A program made the translations under genes and the position numbers. 64,000 nucleotides of DNA from Chimonanthus salicifolius (Eukaryota > Streptophyta > Magnoliopsida > Laurales > Calycanthaceae), in assembly GCA_013350335.1 (NCBI GenBank), contig CM023541.1, positions 66,725,390-66,789,389 on the forward strand. The letters are read 5' to 3'. Of this stretch, positions 57,679-64,000 are shown piece after piece; position 1 is the stretch's first letter; each line of letters opens with the position of its first letter. The notes beneath the pieces are model-generated. The model was not told the origin of the DNA, searched no databases, and saw only the letters and a list, made by a program, of their open reading frames with translations.

Positions 57679-58336
57679 GAAATCGGAAGAATGAATCTCT
57701 CGAAGTAAGATTAAGACGGTTTCACGTCTCACTGATGGATAAGAATCCCAACTGACCAACTCTTCGGAGTCCACTGCACAGGGGCCAGGTTAATTTACTT
57801 CGATTGACTCAGACTGAAGCATTTAATCTGAGAACAACATTCGACAAAAAGGAATGATAGCAAGGGAAGGACAATCACTATAAGTTGGATTTATCAAACA
57901 TAGCAAGATAGGGTTTACTTCCCCAAAAATGAGAAAACATCTAGAATTTCCCCCCAAATTGATGAAACAGTGGTAGATTTATCAAATATAGCAAAGTAGG
58001 ATGTACTTCCCCGATATCCCCAAATTGAACAACAAACAATAGAAATTTAGAGATTCCGCCCCCCCCCCCCCCCCCCCCCCCACCCCGAAACAAAGGAAAA
58101 CAAAGAGTGATGATTAGGCAATTTCCCCAACAAAGACACATTGTATTATACATGAAAAAATTCCCCCAAAACTAAGTATGATTATTTGGTAATTTTCCCC
58201 CAAAAATGAGAAACAATACTTAGGGAGTTTTCCCCCAAAAACTAATATGCTTATTTGGCAAAAGTTCGCCAAAATATGAACACGACAATTTTATGAAGGA
58301 ACTAAGTCAATAAATATTTTTTCGATGACTTAGGAA
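57679..58336 (+). other. Untranslated leader of element R
   Basis: 658 bp, A-rich, with several near-repeats of ATTTCCCCCAAA and TTCCCCAAAA words (57925-58260). A run of 23 C lies at 58059-58081. No open frame of note. Packaging and dimer signals usually lie in such leaders, but none can be pointed to here. Confidence 0.7.
58059..58081. repeat. 23-base C run in the leader of R
   Basis: An uninterrupted C tract, followed by CACCCCG. The complementary strand is a G run able to form quadruplex structures. The length of such runs is often wrong in assemblies. Confidence 0.9.
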
Positions 58337-59053
58337 ATGCCTCTGAAGAGAAGGACTTGCCGAAACCCACGGGTAGAGGAAGAGGTGCCACCACCTCATC
58401 AGGAAGAGGAGGTACAATCACCTCATCAAGAGGAGGGACAGAATAGTGTGAACCTACCTGTTGTGCCTCCCGAGTTGAAAGAATTGGTTCAAGCAGTGGT
58501 CACCTCTGTCCTATAACAACATTTGAACGGGAAAGCGACCACCAACGACTCTAATAACCAGAAAATGGTCAAAGATTTCAAGCAACAGCGCCCCCCGTAC
58601 TTCAACGGGAAAGAAGGGGCTGTCGGAGCAGAACATTGGTTGAAAAAGATCACTCGGATCTTGACTCTGCTTCAGATTTCCAGTCATGCTGATAGGATCT
58701 TACTGGCTACATCTCAACTGATCGAGGATGCCGGTAATTGGTGGGAGGTTGTAGAAAAACAACAAGCACTTGTACCGGAAGGGGAAAGGACTACCATGAC
58801 ATGGGAATGGTTCTCAGCTACCTTTCTAGAGCAGTATTTTCCGGAGGAGGAAAGAGAACGCCAGACTCAAGCCTTCCTATCATTGGTACAAGGCAATGTG
58901 ATGGTGGCAGAATATCACAGGGAATTCCTTAGTCTATCCGTCTATGCATTTTATATGGTGGATGCCGAGCACCGGAGGGCCCGTAAGTTTGAGCGGGGCC
59001 TTCGGCCAAGCATCAGGGCTAGGGTGACAATATTCAAGGCAGCCACTGGCTGA
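58337..59053 (+). pseudogene. gag of element R, first part
   Basis: The likely start is the ATG at 58337, because gag-like sequence (MPLKRRTCRN, an E/P-rich stretch, VVPPELKELVQAVV) is in frame with the main gag. A TAA at 58514-58516, in place of what looks like a Gln codon, interrupts it. From 58517 the frame is open to 59053 and contains the capsid-type region: FNGKEGAVGAEHWLKKI, WFSATFLEQYFPEEERERQ, VAEYHREFLSLS and ARKFERGLRPSI. Gag builds the virus-like particle. At about 59045 a net change of two bases shifts the frame, and the nucleocapsid part follows in another frame. Confidence 0.9.
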
Positions 59054-59054
59054 G

Positions 59055-59404
59055 GTGGTTAGCAAGGCCACTGTAGCAGAGCAAGAGTTGAATGAGATGG
59101 TGCGGTTTGACAACCGCCAAGGACAGAGTGGAAGGGGTGCATTTCAACCCAGCAAGAGGTTCCGCCCGAACTTTAGCAGACCCTCACCTTCCACTGGATC
59201 TACAGGGGGTTTTCGCCCCAATCAGCCCTCCCCATCAGCATCAGTCACTCAAGTTCCACGGGGGGGGACACATGCTACCAGTGTGGCCAACAGGGCCACT
59301 TCAAAAGGGAGTGTCCACAGATTAGAAAACCCTCTCACTTTAGGGGTCCCTTCCGCCCTCCAGCTAGACCAGCTCAGTCACGAGGACGCAGGGCTTACAA
59401 CCAG
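59055..59404 (+). pseudogene. gag nucleocapsid region of element R, frameshifted
   Basis: From 59055 the frame reads VSKATVAEQELNEMVRF and a basic, Ser/Pro-rich tail to a run of eight G (59260-59267). There the frame changes again. The zinc knuckle CYQCGQQGHFKREC lies at 59273-59314 with all four zinc ligands intact. The knuckle binds genomic RNA. The homopolymer is the likely site of a 1-nt indel; a sequencing error there is possible. Confidence 0.88.
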
Positions 59405-59668
59405 GTGGCGCGGGTGCCAAACCCTACAGGATCTGGATGGCTTTTTACCATAGCTCCTCCAGCAACGGTGGATCAGTCCATGATTCAAGGTATGGCTGTA
59501 GTTGGTAGTTCCTATGCTGTGGCATTATTTGATTCTGGAGCTTCCCATTCATTTATATCTGCTGCATTCATATCTGCTACGGGGACATTAGTACAGAAAC
59601 TGTCCACATCACTTATCATTGTATCCCAGCCTGAGATACATCTTTTGGACTCATATGCACGGCACTGA
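59405..59668 (+). pseudogene. Aspartic protease of element R
   Basis: It is in the same frame as the zinc knuckle. The active-site motif FDSGASHSF is intact, with catalytic Asp at residue 43 of this piece. VVGSSYAVAL precedes it. The enzyme would cut the Gag-Pol precursor. The frame is lost near 59640, after which the protein continues in another frame. Confidence 0.9.
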
Positions 59669-60081
59669 ACACTGAACTCGCTGGATTCAGATTCGAGTTC
59701 AACTATTTGGTACTCGATATGGTTGAGTACGATGTTATATTTGGCATGGACTGGTTGGCTACATTTCAGGCCAATATTGATTGCCATCTTCGTAGGGTGA
59801 TATTTTGGTCAACCGAGGGAAAACGGTATATGATGTACGCTCACAGACAAGGCATTCCTAGAAGGCTACAGGAAGAATTGAACCACCTTGTCTTGAACAG
59901 CATCAGATTAGACGGGGCACCAGTGGCTGAACTTCCGGCGGTAGTAGCAGATTATGCTGAGGTATTCCCAACAGAGCTCCTTGGTTTGCCACCTAAGAGG
60001 GAGATAGACTTTGAGATCAAGTTATATCCCGGCGCTGCTCAGTATCATTGCCCCATTACAGGATGGCACCAGCTGAGATGA
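59660..60081 (+). pseudogene. Protease end and RT linker of element R
   Basis: The frame covering 59707-60081 carries FNYLVLDMVEYDVIFGMDWL, the HLRRVIFWSTEGKR stretch, and the linker [19 protein letters not shown] that precedes RT in this lineage. A small deletion near 60040, where element H has PVSLPHY, shifts to the RT frame, so the two frames overlap at 60048-60081. Confidence 0.88.
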
Positions 60082-61379
60082 CCGAGTTGAAGAAGCAGAT
60101 TGATGAACTGCTCAGACTGGGTTTTATTCGGAACAGCACGTCAGCATGGGGAGCCCCAGTATTATTTGTGAAGAAGAAAGACGGTACCCTTCGGATGTGT
60201 GTGGACTACAGGACATTGAACCAGCTGACTGTCAGGAACAAGTATCCCCTACCCAGGATTGATGATCTATTTGATCAACTTAGGGGTTCCTCTCACTTCT
60301 CTAAGATTGATCTGATGTCCGGATACCATCAAATCCGGGTTAGAGAGGAGGACATAGAGAAGACAGCCTTCAGGACACGGTATGGCTTATATGAGTATGT
60401 GGTCATGCCATTTGGACTTACTAATGCACCGGCTGTGTTCATGGACCTGATGAATAGGATATTCCGTCCTTACTTGGATCAGTTTGTGATTGTATTCATT
60501 GATGATATTCTGGTCTATTCCAAGAGTCAGGAGGAACATGCTGAACACCTGCGGATAGTCTTGGACACCTTGAGGAAGAGCCAACTATATGCCAAAGCCA
60601 GCAAGTGTGAGTTCTGGCTATCTGAGGTCAACTTCTTGGGGCACATTATATTAGAGGAAGGTATAGCCGTGGACCCGGCTAAGGTAGCGGCAGTGAGGGA
60701 GTGGAAAGTGCCGACGAACGTGACCGAGATCCGCAGTTTTCTGGGATTGGCCGGTTACTACAGAAAATTCATCATGGACTTCTCCAAGATTGCATCTCCA
60801 CTTACCCGACTCACACAGAAAGGAGTCAAGTTTGAGTGGTCAAATCTGTGCAACCAGAGATTTGGGGAACTAAAGGAGAGGCTTACAACCGCTCCTATTC
60901 TGATCTTGCCGGAAAGAGGCAGAGGTTATGAGGTACACTGTGATGCTTCAAGTGAGGGACTGGGGTGTACACTCAGTCAAGGTAATCGTACGGTGGCGTA
61001 CGGATCAAGACAACTGAAAATTCATGAGCGCCACTATCCCACACATGATCTAGAGCTAGCAGTAGTGGTCTTCGCTCTCAGAAGCTGGAGACACTACCTT
61101 TATGGTGAGAAGTTTGAGGTGTTCTCAGATCATAAGAGCCTAAAGTACTTATTTGATCAGAAGGAACTCAACATGAGACAGCGCAGATGGATGGAATATC
61201 TAGCAGATTATGAGTTCGCACTTCGGTATCATCCTGGCAAGGAGAACAAAGTGGTGGATGCCCTCAGCAGTATGTCACATGCGACAGTAGCCAGTTTGAT
61301 CAGGACAGAATGGGAGGTGTTGAATACCATTAGAGAGTTTAAACTCTACCTCAACAACATGGGACCATATATAATCTGA
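60048..61379 (+). CDS. pol: Reverse transcriptase-RNase H of element R, open frame
   Basis: 443 residues with no internal stop, the longest frame in the window. RT motifs: DYRTLNQL (53-60), motif [13 protein letters not shown] with D88, [10 protein letters not shown] (120-129), catalytic Asp pair 152-153 in [16 protein letters not shown] (197-201 region) and [13 protein letters not shown] (229-241). RNase H acids are all present: D299 (CDASSEG), E336 (HDLE), D361 (FSDHKS) and D404 (KVVDALS). Together they would copy element RNA into DNA and degrade the RNA. The first Met is internal to a larger Gag-Pol precursor, not a real start. The frame is lost after YLNN by a 1-nt change at about 61362, which separates the integrase. 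Confidence 0.95.
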   Translation: MPHYRMAPAEMTELKKQIDELLRLGFIRNSTSAWGAPVLFVKKKDGTLRMCVDYRTLNQLTVRNKYPLPRIDDLFDQLRGSSHFSKIDLMSGYHQIRVREEDIEKTAFRTRYGLYEYVVMPFGLTNAPAVFMDLMNRIFRPYLDQFVIVFIDDILVYSKSQEEHAEHLRIVLDTLRKSQLYAKASKCEFWLSEVNFLGHIILEEGIAVDPAKVAAVREWKVPTNVTEIRSFLGLAGYYRKFIMDFSKIASPLTRLTQKGVKFEWSNLCNQRFGELKERLTTAPILILPERGRGYEVHCDASSEGLGCTLSQGNRTVAYGSRQLKIHERHYPTHDLELAVVVFALRSWRHYLYGEKFEVFSDHKSLKYLFDQKELNMRQRRWMEYLADYEFALRYHPGKENKVVDALSSMSHATVASLIRTEWEVLNTIREFKLYLNNMGPYII

Positions 61380-62311
61380 TCATCCGATCCAACATGGTCA
61401 CCAAGATTGAGCAAGAGCAACGGACAGATCCGGAGGTGGAGGAGATATGGACCAAGATGTCTACAGGTGAGGTAGTACCGGAATGGGAATTACGACTGGG
61501 ACATGGTCTTGTATTCCGAGGCAGGACATATGTGCCTAAGAGCTGCAGAAGAGAGTTGTTGGTTGAGGCACACCAAACCAAGCTCTCTATCCATCCGGAC
61601 AGCACCAAGATGTATCATGATCTTAAGAGGCACTATTGGTGGCATGGACTCAAGAGAGATGTGGTAGAGTTTGTTGCTCATTGCCTAACTTGTCAGCAGG
61701 TTAAGGTGGAACATCAGAAGGCACCGGGTTTACTCAAACCCTTACCAGTGCCGGAGTGAAAATAGGAGCATATAGCCATGGATTTTGTAACGGGGCTGCC
61801 AAGGTCATCAAGGGGCAACAATGCGATATGGGTCGTGGTGGACCGATTGACCAAGTCCCCGCACTTCCTTCCCATCAAGATGACAGATTCATCAGAAACC
61901 TTGGGTCGACAGTACATCCGGGATATCATTAGACTACATGGTATTCCTCGGACTATTGTGTCCGACAGGGATGGCCGATTCACTGGCAGAGTGTGGCAGA
62001 GCATGCAGTCGGCTATGGGGACCGACATATTGACTAGCACAGCATTTCATCCACAGACTAATGGACAGTCGGAGAGGACAATACAGACATTGGAGGATAT
62101 GCTGAGAGCATGTATGCTAGACTTCAAGGGTGGATGGGAGGATCACTTGCCACTGGTGGAGTTCTCCTACAACAACAGTTACCAGGCAAGCTTCCAGATG
62201 GCTCCATTTGAGGCCTTGTATGGTAGGCCGTGCAAATCACTAGTGTGTTGGACAGAGGCCGGTGAGCCTGCATTGATAGGACCCGAGTTAGTTGTAGAGA
62301 CTACGGCGTAG
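61380..62311 (+). pseudogene. Integrase of element R with three nonsense codons
   Basis: A single frame covers 61394-62788 apart from stops at 61757-61759 (TGA), 61763-61765 (TAG) and 62309-62311 (TAG). The first two replace Trp codons seen in element H (PEWKWEH), consistent with G-to-A changes; the third replaces Gln. The zinc-binding domain has H60, H67, C97 and C100 of the piece starting at 61394. In the core starting at 61778 the D,D-35-E triad is complete: D2 (MDFVTGL), D63 (VSDRDGRF) and E99 (GQSERT). Apart from the nonsense codons the catalytic residues are intact, so inactivation looks recent. Confidence 0.93.
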
Positions 62312-62788
62312 ATCAAATTGATATGGCAACACCTACTCACTGCACAGAGCCGTCAGAAGAGCTACGCTGACAAAAGGAGAACGTTCCTCGAGTTTGAGGT
62401 GGGAGACTTGGTGTTTTTAAAAGTCTCACCACGGAAGGGACACATGAGATTCGGGAAGAAAGGGAAGCTGTCGCCTAGATTTGTGGGGCCGTTTCCAATC
62501 ATGAAGAGGGTGGGGGAGGTAGCTTATCAGTTAGCACTTCCTCCACAGTTATCATCTTTACATGATGTGTTCCATGTGTCCATGCTGAGGAAGTACAACC
62601 CCGATCCTTCACATGTGTTGAACGTACAAGACGTCGACGTGCAAAGTGACGTGACATATGTGGAGAAGCCAATCAGAGTGATCGGGAGCGAACAAAGGGT
62701 GTTGCGGAACCATGCCATTCAGTTTGTGAAGGTGTACGGGAACGACATGGCAATGAGGAAGCCACCTAGGAACTTGAATCAGAGATGA
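62312..62788 (+). pseudogene. Integrase C-terminus and chromodomain of element R
   Basis: It reads SYADKRRTFLEFEVGDLVFL, KVSPRKGHMRFGKKGKLSPRF and DVFHVSMLRKYNPDP, then chromodomain-type sequence (DVTYVEKPIRV, RVLRNHAIQFVKV). Near 62735 a frame change replaces the usual ATWELESEM ending with an unrelated tail (MAMRKPPRNLNQR); the expected ending can be read in another frame at 62755-62790. This domain is what places the element in the chromovirus branch. Confidence 0.9.
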
Positions 62789-62864
62789 GAGCCGTTCATC
62801 TGGAGCTCTTTGTATGAGCTGTTTTGGACCTCTACTTCGCTCGAATTTTCGGGACGAAAATTTC

Positions 62865-62873
62865 AAAAGAGGA
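62865..62873 (+). other. Polypurine tract of element R
   Basis: AAAAGAGGA, five bases before the 3' LTR start at 62879. The preceding TCGGGACGAAAATTTC is shared with elements A, H and J. Confidence 0.8.
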
Positions 62874-62878
62874 TGTAT

Positions 62879-63018
62879 TGTAATAGCCCGGAATTTTTAA
62901 ATCAATATATATGCGGCTATTATTTATTTTAATGATGGACATTGGGAATTTTGATGGAATAAATGTTAAGTGGATCAAAATTTGGGCAAAGGCCCAAGTA
63001 TGGTCCAATGGACCATGT
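62879..63018 (+). mobile_element. 3' LTR of element R, first 140 bp only
   Basis: It starts TGTAATAGCCCGGAATTTTT and follows the 5' LTR to GGTCCAATGGACCATG, then stops. The next base onward belongs to a different LTR family, so about 3.8 kb of this LTR was deleted. Confidence 0.9.
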
Positions 63019-63165
63019 TGGTAATTTTAATTGGTTTTAAATATGGTTAATGATGATCTAAAAGGATGAACCTAAGTGTATGGTTAAAACCCCATGGAGG
63101 AACTTTGTTTATGGACCTAAGATTGAAAATGATTTAATGGAGAAAATGGGAAATGAGGCATCATG

Positions 63166-63826
63166 GGTTCGGCCATGGTGTATGGCCGAACCCCATGAAC
63201 CATTTTAATGGGTCATTTATGGATCTATGCATGTTTAAAACCATGGATTATCAAACCAAGGAATGGAGGGATTTGTTAAGGAATTAAATGTTTAACTATG
63301 GAATGTTAGTAGATTAATAAATCAAAGAATGGATGGTGTTGGACCCAAGTTGTGTAAAAGAAAACAAGGGTTAAAAAGGGGGTCAAAACTAAAGAGTAAG
63401 GTTCAACCATGTTGTATGGCCGAACCCAACAAGTGAGTTTTGGTGGACAGTGGACAGTGGACAGTGGGCAGTGGGTAGTGGACAGCGGGTAACCTACTGA
63501 TTTTATAAATGAAATATGTACATGATTAATGAATCGTTTGTGGATCTATGTTTATGGATCAATTATGGACCTAAGTATATATAGATAAAAGGAGTGATTA
63601 GCTATGGAAAGAATAAATGGCTAAGATGGAAAAATGGTGAAAATGAAAGGACCATGGGTTCGGCCATGGTGTATGGCCAAACCCCATGGAGAAGGTTTTA
63701 TGGACTTGGGGTTTTTATGAATGTTAGATGATTAACTTATGTGTGTTTGGAATAATGAATCAAAGAGGGAATGACCTTAGACCCAAACCAAGTGAGTGAG
63801 GTTCGGCTATGTTGTATGGCCGAAGC
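63166..63826 (+). repeat. Cluster of four hairpins in LTR Q
   Basis: Copies lie at 63166-63192, 63400-63426 (left arm GGTTCAACC), 63657-63683 (right arm GGCCAAACC) and 63800-63826 (GGCTAT and CGAAGCC changes). They correspond to the last copies of LTR P. Confidence 0.92.
63443..63489 (+). repeat. 7-bp tandem repeat in LTR Q
   Basis: About six copies of GTGGACA/GTGGGCA/GTGGGTA, directly after a hairpin and before GCGGGTAACC. The reverse complement occurs at 31978-32015 in LTR J at the equivalent LTR position. LTR P lacks it. Confidence 0.88.
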
Positions 63827-64000
63827 CCATTAAGGTGTGTTTACGGACTTAGACATGATTGGAAATCAAATGGAACATGGGTTTGATTGATTGATATGTA
63901 ATAAGGTAACAGGACCTCACAAGCGGTGTACGATCGGTGATTGGTTTCCGGACAAAAACGGAAGGACGCGTTAGTTGATCATTGGTAGGATTCTACCTCA

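Larger units (their letters stand above)
63019..64000 (+). mobile_element. LTR Q, continuation
   Basis: The sequence matches family 2 LTR P from about 46321 to 47280 in order, including the GATCATTGGTAGGATTC block that differs from the family 1 version. I read it as the rest of LTR Q, whose first 1.09 kb lies at 48910-49999. About 400 bp of Q, the 3' LTR of R and R's right-hand target duplication are missing. It is cut by the window end. Confidence 0.8.

Noticed and set aside
57941..58153. Minus-strand frame with a polyglycine run
   Set aside because: The glycines are the 23-base C run read in reverse; it lies in the untranslated leader of element R.
113..63826. 27-bp hairpins as MITEs or Rho-independent terminators
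   Set aside because: They have no target duplications, are too short for a MITE, and are confined to defined LTR positions. There is no T tract, and this is plant DNA.

Overview
The window is plant nuclear DNA from a repeat-dense region. It consists almost entirely of nested LTR retrotransposons of the Ty3/gypsy chromovirus type (Tekay/Del-like: RT, RNase H, zinc-binding integrase and a C-terminal chromodomain, with a primer site matching plant initiator tRNA-Met). I found no intact host gene, rRNA, tRNA or CRISPR array. Long AT-rich LTRs, many C-to-T/G-to-A changes and deep nesting suggest a large plant genome. The species cannot be read from the sequence.

Layout. 1-10292: 3' LTR of a minus-strand element (A), split by solo LTR B (1032-9632), which itself holds solo LTR C (4214-8872). 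10293-20689: decayed pol of A (chromodomain, integrase, RNase H, RT read right to left), split by solo LTRs E (12029-15776) and F (16122-20222); F belongs to another LTR family and carries captured PPR-gene sequence. 20690-22087: two LTR fragments. 22088-29919: decayed gag-pol of plus-strand element H, interrupted at 26054 by an LTR fragment and an Athila/Tat-like fragment. 29920-35678: start of H's 3' LTR, then minus-strand element J (LTR plus an internal part with no recognisable protein). 35679-35778: 100 N gap. 35779-42177: three LTR pieces. 42178-42979: unassigned sequence. 42980-64000: a nest in which O contains P, P contains Q, Q contains R and R's 5' LTR contains solo LTR S. R (50000-63018) is the best-preserved element, with a primer site, gag, protease, an open RT-RNase H frame, integrase, chromodomain and polypurine tract.

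Five solo LTRs (B, C, E, F, S) have perfect 5-bp target duplications: GTCAG, CTTCC, CTTAC, GATGC and GGTTT. The LTRs are unusually long (about 3.6-4.5 kb after removing inserts) and share one architecture: a 5' promoter-like part with a CT-rich tract, a GA-rich leader ending in a strong GTAAGTA splice-donor match, an array of about 50 dispersed 27-bp hairpins (GGTTCGGCCAT, 5-nt loop, ATGGCCGAACC), 48-79 bp minisatellites made of short inverted repeats, a CTAAC/pyrimidine/AG acceptor-like block, and two terminal stem-loops whose arms covary between copies. This hairpin-loaded, intron-like LTR interior is the most interesting signal in the window. Family assignments come from reading motifs; no database search or folding was run.
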